64,000 nt of DNA, from assembly GCF_963675165.1 (NCBI RefSeq), contig NC_087380.1, forward strand, positions 7,001,571 to 7,065,570. Direction: 5' to 3'. This DNA comes from Halichondria panicea. Taxonomy: Eukaryota; Porifera; Demospongiae; Suberitida; Halichondriidae. Under the pieces are notes generated by a model, which ran no database searches, was not told where the DNA came from, and saw only the letters and a program-made list of their open reading frames with translations. Both the position numbers and the translations under genes were made by a program. Below, in pieces: positions 11,301-21,297 of this stretch. The first letter of the stretch is position 1, and each line of letters opens with the position of its first letter.

Positions 11301-14300
11301 TATGTCGTACCTCCTCTGGAGAAGCCTGTATTAAGGTATATACATGTATGTTCGCAGTACATGCTTAGTCAGCGAAAAACAATAAAGTGTATACCCTTGA
11401 AATATACCCGCTATACGGTATGTGATCAACTAGGTAAGTACTGAGTGATCAGAGGTCTCTCCAAAAATTGCATGCATCTTATAGGGCAGCCAAACCTCGA
11501 CAAGTCATAACACTCTATGAGTGTACCAGTTTTACTACCACATTAAACATTACCACTATAATTATAGTCACTGCCATTAGTCACGCTACTCACCTGCTGT
11601 GTCCTTGCTTTCCTGCACTGAGGAGTCATCATTCTTGATGTACTTGTCCTCAATCTCATCAGCAATGTCAGGACGGTTAAAACTTGGTGACCTCAGGGCT
11701 TTAACCAGCTCAGACCAGGTGGGGTTGGGTGAGGACTGGAGCCATTTTCCAAGCATTGCAGTGAAGCAATCTTCTGAGGCACGGTGGTCCTTATCAATAG
11801 CCTGTATAGAGTGAACATTAACGTTAACATGTTAAGCGGTTGGAAGTTTTAAAAAAATTAATGAAGGAAATCTTTAAATATGCGACGCTTGGACATTTCA
11901 TCTTTATACTTTAGCACCATTATTATTGTTTTGTACATAATTATATAGTCATTCTAGCTGGAAAATTACACGGTCACCTTATTTACAATTTACACGGTAC
12001 AGAGAGTCTTACAACACCGGTATCTGAATACCGGTGTTGTAAGACTCTCTGTACTGTGTAAATTGTAAATAAAGTGACTAATTGTTCATGAAACCATAGA
12101 GAGTGCTAGGAAACTGCATGCCCTTCAATCACCTGTAGTGTTCTGTGTGGTAGACCCAGCGCAAGCCCCAGGTTGAACCAATTAACACGAACGTCCCACA
12201 AGACAGCTCTCGCTTCTCCTAGTGTGAGGGACCCTGCATAGAAACACATGACAACCATTGACATCCACATTTATACAGTAGGTAACCGATCGAACCATGA
12301 CACAATACAATGTACATTACATGTATATAATGAAAGCACCGCGGGTGCTGGTGCCTCGGTGGAGGTGTCAAAGCTACATAACATAAAGCTACTAGTTATT
12401 AGCAATAGTTTTATACTGACACACATTATAATTATGAACAATTTTGCAATTTTGCTGCATGCATTAATTGTAAGGCAGAATCCAGAATCACAGAGAAACT
12501 CAAAGAGTGGGTAATGATCGACCATAATTGTTGTTAAAAAGGATAGATGCCAAAAATCCAAGTTTAAAATGGCTGCATTAGCAGAGTCTTGCCAGCTCTG
12601 GCTGAGTTCTCACTCTTGCAGCTACCAATAGCTAGCGTTCTAGTGCAGGGTAAGAGTGAAAATAGCTGCAAACTGCACTTAGCTGTTTCATGCAGCCATT
12701 AATTTTATGGACTTCGAACTTTTGGTATCGATCAACGATCATGGTCAGTCATTTCCCATTTTTTGCTTTATGTTTGGTGCCACCACCGAGGCATCAGCAC
12801 CCGTGGTGCTTTCTAGTGTTGTAAAATTCCTATAGCCTGACGCATCGCCGACTTAGGCTTAGCTACAGAATGATGTCACTTCTGAGTATCCAGCCTCAAG
12901 GTTTGAGATTGGATACCGCAGCGGGCTTAAATCACACCATGGAATTAAGGTATAATCCACCAATCGATGCATCATGTAGTGTAGAACTTACTATTAAGAG
13001 GTTGAACTCGACCCTGTTGCGGCTGCTCTCTTTCTGCAGAAAACAATGCATGATTAATAAAACTTTACACATAATAACGTATATCGTATAGCGGGGAAGT
13101 TTTGTTTGGTGTACATTTTTGTATAAACTGCCCAATTTCGTATTTTAAGTATTCGTACAGCTCAGGATAGTGACGTTGAACGTATCGTGGTAGAATAATT
13201 AATTTTCGTATGATGCTCTATCAGTGGTGTGCCTAACGAGGGGCTTTGGAGGCTTGAGCACCCCCTGGCCTTCCTGACAACCATGAGAGTAATCTAGCTA
13301 TCAGTAATGGTCTAGCTAACTGAGCAGTTGTCTCGAATTCTCTTATGCAAATGAAAGTACAGTAGAACCTCGCTAATCCGGACCCCTTTAGTCCGAAACC
13401 TCGCAAATCCGGACAAAATGGAAAACTGAAAAGAGGAGGGGCTGTCAGTAGAATAGACTTCTGCGCATGCGCAATCTAGCTTATGAGTGTACCAGTTTTA
13501 CTACCGCATTAAACATTACCACTATAATTATAGTCACTGCCATTAGTCACGCTACTCACCTGCTGTGTCCTTGCTTTCCTGCACTGAGGAGTCATCACTC
13601 TTGATGTACTTGTCCTCAATCTCAGCAGCAATGTCAGGATGGTTAACTAGCGGTGACCTCAGGGCTTCAACCAGCTCAAACCAGGTGGAGTGGGGTGAGG
13701 ACTGGAGCCATTCTCTAAGCATTGTAGTGAAGTAATCTTCCCTGGCATTGTCCCTCCCAATAGCCTGTATAGAGTGAAATTCATGTTAATTAAGTAACAA
13801 TAATTTTTCGTTGATAGTTCAAAAAAATTAATTTAGGCAATCCTCTAATTATGTGACGCTCAGACATATTTCCTTTAGCATCATTATTATTGTTTTTACG
13901 TACATAATTATAGTCATAGTCAAGCTGGAAATTAGTCACGATCACCTTATATACAATTTACGCGGTACATGCAGGGATTATAAAAACACTGGTATCTGAA
14001 TATTCTAACACATGTATTATGTTTATACTGGTATCAGAGTTTATATCGTGTAAAATGCATGGTGACCGTGACTAATTGTTCATGAAACCATAGAGTGCTA
14101 GGAAACTGCATGCCCTTCAATCACATGTAATGTTCCTAGTGGTAGACCCAACACACGCCCCAGCCAGTACCATTCAGCACGAACACCCAACAAGGCAGCT
14201 CTCGCCTCTCCTAGTGTGAGGGACCCTGGAAACACATGACAAGCAATGACATCCACACAACATTAATTGATTGAGATTGAACTATGACACAATACAATAT

Positions 14301-17160
14301 GTATTAATATCACCGTACCCTCGCGAAAATACGCCCACTCTTTTCTGCAAGAAGTTTAGGCTTATTAGGGGACTGGGGGTTTAATCTCGACCTGCGAGTT
14401 TTCATTCAAATATACGCCCACCCGCGGCCTCAAATCGAGGTTTACACTTTGCTCTATGACAATTCTTTATTAATTTATTGTATTTACACAGTATGAACAT
14501 TTCATTGACAACAACAATGTTATAAACTAATGCACGAGTATATGATTAAAGCATGAGAAGAGAATGAACATAAAGAAGTGGACTCTGACTCTATTCGTTA
14601 CTTGTGTCGATTCAGATGTAGCAGAAACTTCCCGAAGGATGGTAGGTCATACTCCTACAGAGCAGCTATGAGCTATCAGGTATTCTGTTTCAGAACACCA
14701 AGGCAAGGTAGCCTGCAAAATTGGCCTAACTTTCTTGGACTTTGTGTTTTCCTTTCTCTGCATATTTAATAGGACTACTTGTTCCCTGCATATACATCTT
14801 CAAGGGCAAACAGATCCATACAGAGTTATGTGTCTGATCTTGGTCCAGCAAGCTAGTATAGTCTAATACCGTATAGCGTGTAATTTTCGTGGGGCAAAAT
14901 ATTCGTGGTTTTCGTGGTTGGAGGTCTGACCACAAATATTTTACCCACGAATGAAGCGACCTTGCCTACCTTTACCTGCAGTGCAAGCTCCAACCAAGAA
15001 AATATTACCCACGAAATATCTCAATATTGCTGAACCACGAATATTTTGTCCCCCGAAAAGTACCCGCTATACGGTAGTAAGCTATACCTAAAACTTCCTT
15101 TCTTCAATAGTGAACATGTGGCATTTAGCTACTGCGCATGCTCAACTCTTCACTCTGGGTGAGCTTATAATCGAGTGAAAATACCCTCGTGCAAGAACTT
15201 CGAAGCAAAAGAGGGGATGGGCGTTTATTCAAGATGGGCTTATTTTCGCGAGGGTACGGTACATGTATATAATTATGTCTACTCTGAAGAAAGTTACTGA
15301 TAAAGTGAAACATTGCTTATTATAAGTGCAGACAACTCCACACTACAACATAGTACATACGTAATATTGGTCATACTCAAAGTAATAGCCAGGGTGTCAT
15401 ACAGGAGGGAACCCCCCCTCTGGTATTGAAATAACGGTTGACCTTTTTTTAGCAAACATTTTCTGGTTACTTATCAAAAGCATGCCCCCTCTACTTCAAA
15501 TCCTGTATGACACCCTGATAGCGCTTATTTTACTTGCATGTGCAGTCTGTGCATGTGTATACAGTACCATCATGTATCTCCTCGGCAGGACTGCTAGTGG
15601 GATCGTACTCCACTGTCACACTGACTGTACTCTGGAGGGGGGTAATACACAAGTGTCTGAGATCATGTGACTACAACAGAATTGCATTATCATGTACGTA
15701 CGATCAGCGAAATTAAATGATTGCGTAGTGTTTGACTATTACAACAGAATGATACCTTGTCATAATGTTCACAGGTAGATATTTGTCTGCGAATTCACTG
15801 TTTAGCTCATTATTTTTATTCTGCTCAAGTTATAAAATTAATGTTATTCATAGCGTTTCTAATTTCCGAGTACACATTTTTGCGATTTTACTCTCATTCG
15901 CAGAAATCGCAGAAATTAAATTAATACCCGCATCAAATATGTCACCTTAAGGTATAATCAGCATATTAATTTTGATGATGGAACAGCTACTCAGGAGTAT
16001 CAGAGCATGCTATTATCGGCACGGCCAGCTCCAAATTGTATACCAACACCAGTATGCATGCACTGTGAGACATAATGAATGAATCACCTCCAGTGACTCT
16101 CTCTCCTTGTTCTTTAAAGAGAGTGTTGGGGATTGGTATCTGCCATTTATGAGAAGACCGAGAGAGATATCCAATGTACCCGTACCAACAAACCTGTAGA
16201 CACATAAAAATTGTGGTCAAATGTAAACTGGATAATTAATACGACTAATACATGTATACGTACTAGTTACCAAGCAATATCAAACATTCTCATTTCGTAT
16301 TTAATCTCACTCCTTTCTCCCTGTTAATCGATGGCAGTACAAGTCAAGCTTGAGTGATTGGGTACCGCTGAGTTCCTTCAGTGGAAACACTAACTCCTCC
16401 TGTATTTAAAGAGAAGAGTGACAATATCAAATGCAGTACTTAATCCTTTTGACTACAGTAAACCTAAACATGTACACACATTATAGTCACACGTAGTACT
16501 ACGCTATTAAATGCCATTACATCAGTTTTGAGGTTATAAGCTATAGACAATATTCATACATAATTCACACAACTGCTCACCTCATCCCAGTTCATAGTAT
16601 AGACAGTAGGGCTAGTAAGGTCAGGTGGTAGTAGCGGTCTCTCTGTGGTCGTCTGTCTCGTCTGTCTCTCCTCCCCTATATGGAAACACAAGTCAATGCA
16701 AGCATTAGCAGGCCATTTTAATTATTCAACTAAAATGTCGGCCTGGGAAGAGGCAATTTCATCTTAATCTCAGAGATTTGTGATTTGTCACGCCGTAAAT
16801 AGCTCCCCATAAATCGACTATATGCGGCAGCAATAAATAGCTCCCCCAGTACAGGAAACAGCCCACCCACCCTTACTAACCGGCCATGGCAGCTTGAGTC
16901 AGTGGAGGGGGGGCTGCCTATAGCAGGGCATTCTGCCATAGATAGTTCGAGGGACTCATTTATGGGGGACCTTCAGTATATTAATAATATGGCATGGCAG
17001 GAACACTAGATTCATCATTGCTAGATTTAGATCTATACCTCTAGCTATAGATGTAGATACCTTCAAAGGAAACAACCATATTATAGAGACAGCCAAAGAC
17101 TAGGGAACTTCTGTCCTGATCAATGCTTGCACTTATTTCTTTTACTCTCAAGGCCATCAT
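5361..17160 (-). CDS. C2 - 2x death domain - Roc-like GTPase/COR - Ig - death domain protein (gene 2)
   Basis: Thirteen exons: 17061-17160, 16581-16675, 16311-16399, 16088-16193, 15568-15670 (C2-like); 14125-14225 + 13560-13764 and 12133-12233 + 11594-11801 (two death domains); 7271-9957 (GTPase); 6558-6780 (Ig-like); 6138-6259 + 5361-5528 (last death domain, stop). They sum to 4308 nt, 1435 residues, in one frame. The GTPase exon shows P-loop GLSGLGKTT (about residues 404-412), IIDIGGQ (G3-like, about 594-600) and GTYQDK (G4-like, about 694-699). It continues with a charged coiled coil (about 705-875), a COR-like winged helix with FGVILRKEFE and WYLHQCVGALLYYP (about 895-1065), and a tail ending in a CQCPKH...CQL...LPPHQECWF cysteine/histidine pattern. 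The Ig part has the tryptophan and YTCEV but lacks the usual first cysteine. No signal peptide or membrane helix is seen, so a cytosolic signalling role is inferred. The closest general relatives are Roco and death-domain GTPase proteins; no named orthologue is recognised. Confidence 0.82.
6797..7214. repeat. Direct duplication of about 90 bp flanking a MITE
   Basis: The segment with ACCCACATGACATAAAA ... CTGAAGAGAAGAGG occurs at about 6815-6895 and again at about 7131-7214, in the intron between the GTPase and Ig exons. The left copy keeps the uninterrupted sequence GAACATATAACCCAC; the right copy has the MITE 6920-7130 at that place. Confidence 0.75.
6920..7130. mobile_element. CCGTATAGC-family MITE
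   Basis: It has inverted ends TATACCGTATAGC and GCTATACGGTATA. The arms carry GGTAATTTTCGTGGGGTAAA-like sequence, and there is no coding capacity. It lies in an intron of gene 2. The uninterrupted neighbouring duplicate suggests insertion at a TA or TATA site. Confidence 0.85.
10006..10080. mobile_element. Single end of a GAAAGCACCGCGGGTGCT element
   Basis: It begins GAAAGCACCGCGGGTGCTG and matches one end of the complete element at 12332-12813. No partner end is seen nearby, so this is a truncated copy in the intron upstream of the GTPase exon. Confidence 0.6.
10083..10290. mobile_element. Decayed CCGTATAGC-family MITE
   Basis: It starts near ATAGCGGATAATTTC and ends near CCTGCTATACAGTA, with internal CAAAATATTTGTGG and its reverse. 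This is the same design as 14867-15076, more diverged. Confidence 0.6.
10479..10717. repeat. Two near-identical tandem copies, about 121 bp each
   Basis: The unit beginning ACTACTAAGTAGAATAGGC and ending TTGCATTGTAATCCAAG is present twice head-to-tail (from 10479 and from 10600) with virtually no differences, so it is a recent duplication. It directly precedes the long-TIR element at 10738. Confidence 0.9.
10738..11317. mobile_element. 580 bp foldback element with about 80 bp inverted ends
   Basis: The left end begins AGAGGAGGTACGACATAGG and runs through ATTCCTGCAGCATGACAGG; the right end repeats this in reverse with few differences. The interior is AT-rich with no coding frame. It lies in a gene 2 intron. 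The terminal AGAGGAGGT also ends the 98 bp element at 56490-56587. Confidence 0.85.
11973..12078. repeat. Near-perfect hairpin, 51 bp arms and 4 bp loop
   Basis: The arms 11973-12023 and 12028-12078 match at 49 of 51 positions around the loop CTGA; the centre reads ACACCGGTAT-CTGA-ATACCGGTGT. It lies in the intron that splits the second death-domain module of gene 2. A decayed version lies in the equivalent intron near 13935-14070, and a half near 33020-33050. Confidence 0.9.
12332..12813. mobile_element. GAAAGCACC-ended MITE, complete
   Basis: The left end is GAAAGCACCGCGGGTGCTGG. The right end is the reverse form, ending AGCACCCGTGGTGCTTTC. The interior of about 480 bp has no gene. It sits in the intron between the two N-terminal death-domain modules of gene 2. 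A solo end occurs at 10006. Confidence 0.8.
13361..13440. mobile_element. Partial CAGTAGAACCTC element (pogo/Tc1-like end)
   Basis: CAGTAGAACCTCGCTAATCC followed by a second CCTCGCAAATCCGGAC block resembles the terminal repeats of pogo-like elements. No matching right end is visible, so it is a fragment. Confidence 0.45.
14312..15260. mobile_element. 949 bp element with ACCGTACCCTCGCG ends, carrying a nested MITE
   Basis: The inverted ends ACCGTACCCTCGCGAAAATA match at about 25 of 26 positions. It interrupts the C2-to-death-domain intron of gene 2. The same intron in gene 3 (around 34855-34870) runs straight through, so this copy inserted after the genes separated. A CCGTATAGC MITE lies inside at 14867-15076. 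Confidence 0.85.
14867..15076. mobile_element. CCGTATAGC-family MITE nested in another element
   Basis: It has ends TACCGTATAGC and GCTATACGGTA, with inner TTTCGTGGGGCAAAATATTC and its reverse. It is nested inside 14312-15260, so it is the younger insertion. Confidence 0.85.
15390..15517. mobile_element. 128 bp MITE with ATAGC target duplication
   Basis: The ends CAGGGTGTCATACAGGA and TCCTGTATGACACCCTG are exact inverses. ATAGC flanks both sides (15385-15389, 15518-15522). The homologous intron of gene 3 (near 35000) has a single ATAGC and no element, which confirms a 5 bp duplication. Confidence 0.9.
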
Positions 17161-17560
17161 GCAGCTCCTGTCGATGTCATGTATGTAGGTCCACTGACCA
17201 CTGCGGAAGTAGGGCTGTGGGCTAGGTTGGGCGTAGCTAGCTCTTATACTAACATTGTATGGCCTCTTAGGAGCGTCCTTCTAGTGTCCTTCTTGCCATC
17301 ATTGCCAGTGTTGCATATTGCACCATGTGTAACGGTACCACTGCTCTAAGGCTGGGTATGAGTGAGTTCACATAGCCTGAGCAAATAGCCATTGCTGCAA
17401 CTTGTAAGTGTCTCATCTTATGTGATCAACTAGCAAGAGCTGAGTCTACATCATGCTTTAGGTTCATGCTTCCAATCATCGCTATTAAATGTAAAAACAG
17501 GATGTTGTTGTTAGAGACATAATTATTAATTTGCTAAGAAATACATAAATTCGTATTCAG

Positions 17561-18631
17561 GAATCGTGGTTACATGGGTGACCTTCAACCAGACCTCACA
17601 AGTGCAGTATGGTATCCATAGCGACAAGACGGACCTGTCCAAGACTGTGACGGGAGATACCACAAAGTTTGTAGTGGGAGACGTGACTCACTTCATTCAC
17701 AGGACCACTCTCAGCAATCTGGTTCCACTAGCAAAGTACGGTGAGTGTTGCACTATTGTTCATTTGGTCCCTCCAAAGACATCACCTCTAGTGATGTACC
17801 AATCATTCTATTATGACAAAGACCACTCAACAACGTTCCTACAGGAAATACGCTTTCAACACTCTGTTATAAGTTAGACCTCCCTTAATTATTATCACAC
17901 ACTAATAATTTATAACTGTCCTTATATAGCACGTTGTCAAAGTACATACTTTTATGTGTCTATAGCAACTCACTGTACCCACTGCGCTCTTTACCACAGG
18001 TGTACAATGGCTCCACGTACAGTATTAACCGAGCCCCCTAAAGACTACAGATGTGGCTCCCCTGCCAACTTGAGTCAGGTGCTCACTCTGAGAACCCTGG
18101 GAGACCAAACCTCTCCCCCTACGCTGGCCGACATTCTATGGTAACTTTGGACTGGAGAATGCTCGCTCACTCCCCTGGCTCATTGACAATGTTGCTAAAG
18201 AACGGTTTGATGCTGTACTGCATGCAGGGGACAACTGCAATGTGAGGATTTTTGAGTCATGTATCATTTCTAAGAAGTTAAAATCGATGGTGAAATGTTT
18301 GATGGAAACTAAATTACTGCCTACCTCGAGATAGAATCCACTTTTGACCTTTTTAGACTCAATGGCCACAGACATTCAGTTTCACCATAGCATGTACTCT
18401 TCTTAAGTGACATGTTCTTAGCTATATAGTACTGGCAGATTAAATGTCAACAATTACCTTCAATTTATAACTCTCTTGTCAATAACTTGTGCAGGAGGAT
18501 AGTATGTGCAGGAGGATGGTAGAGTGGAAGAGATGCTTTAACTCGTTACCCCGCCCCCTCACCTCTGCAGTAACTCCACTCACTACACTCATCGGTTCAG
18601 TATGCCCGGGAACAAGGAGGGACTCATGTGC
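17561..18631 (+). pseudogene. ACP7-type purple acid phosphatase remnant, copy 2
   Basis: The piece 17561-17740 is open: VTWVTFNQTSQVQYGIHSDK and onward to SNLVPLAKY. The second piece (about 18048-18245) has YRCGS...LRTLGDQTSP, then a frame break, then FYGNFGLENARSLPWLIDN and HAGDN. The metal-binding aspartate of GDxG is asparagine here. A third remnant (about 18495-18631) keeps DGRVEEML and RFSMPGNKEGL, aligning with the region around and after GNHE, with stops between. Later exons, including the HxH motif, are absent. It lies head-to-head with gene 2. The frame break before the GDFG/GNFG motif is shared with copy 1, so decay started before the duplication. Confidence 0.78.
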
Positions 18632-18687
18632 AGGTGGGCGTGGCTAATAGCATTGACATAATTAGCGATGGAGATAATTATGTTATA

Positions 18688-19051
18688 CAGTAGACTCTCA
18701 CTATTCCGGCTCTCTGAAGTACAGCCATCTCGATAAATGGTTTGGCACGGATTGCTAGCTTGATGTTTGCTGCACAAAACTCGCCCTAAAATGCGGCCAC
18801 TCGCTATTTCGTATACTGGCAGGTACTAAAGCTAGAATTATGACGTTTGGTGTGGTTTGGTAAATAAAATTGGATTACACTTAAATAGAGGATCTAACAA
18901 AATCCTCTATATATATAGACAGAACCGCAAAATTAGTTATATTCGAGGTAGGGTTGTTTTTATAAGCTGCAGCTATTTTCTGAAATTAATGCGACCAACT
19001 CGCTATTCCAGCCAAACTGCACTGTACGTCCGAATTAACGAGAGTCTACTG
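18688..19051. mobile_element. 364 bp CAGTAGACTCTC element with TA flanks
   Basis: The inverted ends are CAGTAGACTCTC and GAGAGTCTACTG, each bordered by TA (18686-18687, 19052-19053), as in Tc1/mariner and pogo-type elements. There is no transposase frame, so it is a non-autonomous copy. Confidence 0.8.
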
Positions 19052-19053
19052 TA

Positions 19054-20804
19054 AGTTAGAAAAAATTTGCATATTCAAGCTTTGAAGTGGCTACTGCTAA
19101 TGAGGTGTCTATCCAACTAAGAAACCTGCTAGCAGGGCTCTAACTAGTACCCACAAAAATGCATTTTCTAAGTGAGATAGACCATGTGCCTCGGTCAATT
19201 AGTGACTTGCCTCAGCCACTACACTCCCTCAGGTTTACTATCCAGCTGGTCTAACTAATACTTAAGCAATGTGGTATGATAATTTATGTATAATAATTAT
19301 GTTTGCTATTATTATTATGATGCACATTTTTGTCCATGGCTTGCAATATCACAAGAGCTGAGCTCCTCCTAAGCTATGTAGAAAGTGTAAACTTTCCCTC
19401 CTTAACATCGTATCAGGTGACCACGTGGGGGCTCATACAAGCGACTATGTCTGTGGGATGTGGTTGAGGAGATGCTATACTGACTACTTTTTCTGGTCAC
19501 TATAGGGAAGCGTTAGTATGTGGCTTATGATTGTTTTGAACATGTATTTATTTATTATCCCCATTGAGAAATACAATTACACATTAATTAGATTGTGTTC
19601 CACCATTCCAATTATTCACTCACTCTATCCTACAGGTGGTGACATGTTTTGTGATGCCACCTGTTTCTATGGCGAGTGATCACGATGAAGAGTGGGCAGT
19701 GGCCGTGTCAGGAAAAGAGAATAATGTTTGTGTACTGTAGAACCTCATGCTTATTAACTTGAGTTTGGATTAGTTCCTAGACCTATAATTATAGAGAGCT
19801 CTCTATCCCATGCATCCTTTTGAGGGAGAACTGGGTGTGTCAACAGCTCAACAGCTAACTTTGGATACCCTTACTTTGCGTACTTGCAAATATTTGTCAG
19901 AATTCACATGCACCTCTATTCACACAGAGCATCTGAAAGCTTAATGAATTCTGAAGATGTACAGACAAGCACAATCATCCACTTCCCCTAAGAATCACAC
20001 CCGGAGCCTCCCATCACTCAAAGCCTATGGAATCCTAAAATCGAACTCAATACACTGTAAAGGCCTCCCTCCACCACACATAATGGTGGGAATCAATGTG
20101 CTAAGGATCTTTGTTGCCCCTCTCCATCACAAGTCACAAAGTCAACCGTACCCCCACAATGACCCCTACAACTAATTCCGAAGTAACCCCCAAACAAGAA
20201 GACTGAGAAAAAAAAACATCGCTACCCCTAAACCAGCAAAAAAATCCTTCTAAAACCATTGTGAAATACCTTCCCCACGTGCACCTCAGCAGACTCTGCC
20301 CACTATGTCTCTGCCGTCCGTAGTCGTAAGAGGAAGCTTATACAGCCAACCAGAGCACAAAGAAAGCGAGAAAGATAAAGAGCTACTCAACCACCAGCTG
20401 ATCTGTTTGCCAAGAGAACTACACTACCTTGCAATTGTAGCAAATGTATGCCTTCTGCTTATAAGTTAATTATTTCAAACCACAATAGAACACTTAATAT
20501 AATTGTTGTTCAAACTGTTTGTTTCATCTTTGAAAATCTAATTGAGATGGAACATGATCAATACTGAGGTACTCTACAATGTTATACAAGCGCATAAATT
20601 ACAATAGCTGCAAAAATTGAGGACATAAAATTGATCTGTATTAAATATTAACAGAAGAGACAAACAATACAAAGTCACTGTAGAGTTCACAGACTTGACA
20701 GCGCCTGTGCATGGAGGCAATAAAGAATGAGTAGGTGGTTATAATCAGTAAGCTAAGACTGCATGGTGGGTGTGGGACATGAAATTGCTTAGTTACCAGT
20801 TACC
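19054..20804. other. Intergenic stretch with no assigned gene
   Basis: It lies between phosphatase remnant 2 and the long inverted repeat. A short plus-strand run at about 20270-20367 could encode a basic RKRKLIQPTRAQRKRER-like tail, which may be a decayed transposon coding end, but no start or domain is visible. A CTGTAGAACCTCAT fragment at 19735 resembles the pogo-like end at 13361. Confidence 0.4.
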
Positions 20805-21124
20805 AAGAGTATATGATAGAGAAGAGAGTATCGAACGTAGGCATACTGTACATCAGATGTATGCGGAGAGTAACGTGACTTCCCGTATCTGTCACAAGCT
20901 TGGAATTTGCACACTGACCAATCCAAGTGTGGGTGATGTAATCTATCAAGAAAGTAGATTACATCACCCACACTTGGATCGGTTGATAGATTACATCACC
21001 CACGCTTGGATTGGTCAGTGTGCAAATTCCAAGCCCATGACAGATACAGGAAGTCACGTTACTCTCCGCATACATCTGATGTACAGTATGCCTACGTTCG
21101 ATACTCTCTCTATATCATACTCTT
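20805..21124. repeat. 320 bp long inverted repeat with an internal tandem unit
   Basis: The left arm begins AAGAGTATATGATAGAG and the right arm mirrors it to 21124. I estimate above 95% identity over about 145 bp per arm. The centre carries three copies, in mixed orientation, of a unit with AGATTACATCACCCAC. Transcription would give a long double-stranded hairpin. It lies downstream of gene 3. Confidence 0.9.
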
Positions 21125-21137
21125 GCTGTTAGCCATT

Positions 21138-21166
21138 AGGGGCTAGACACACTATGTCTAGCCCCT
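21138..21166. repeat. Short perfect hairpin
   Basis: AGGGGCTAGACA is followed after a few bases by TGTCTAGCCCCT. It directly follows the long inverted repeat. Its role is unknown. Confidence 0.7.
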
Positions 21167-21297
21167 ATGACACACAAAGTGTACATGCACACCGAATGAT
21201 TAAAGACTAATAATTATATGGGCATAACTATAAAACACAAAGTAAAATTGATATTGCTCAACCATGCACGAATGTTTTGACCCCCAGATATTACCCG

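Noticed and set aside
16730-16939. Minus-strand open frame starting MAECPAIG, echoed at 35929-36141 as MSECPAV
   Set aside because: Single-base indels between the copies change frame, and the stretch lies in intron 1 between two well-supported C2 exons.
18136-18375. Minus-strand open frame opposite phosphatase remnant 2 as an extra exon of gene 3
   Set aside because: It is the reverse of conserved phosphatase coding sequence and has no splice sites in a suitable phase.
20770-21132. 120-codon plus-strand open frame and its minus-strand partner
   Set aside because: Both are produced by the long inverted repeat; the two halves mirror each other and contain no domain.
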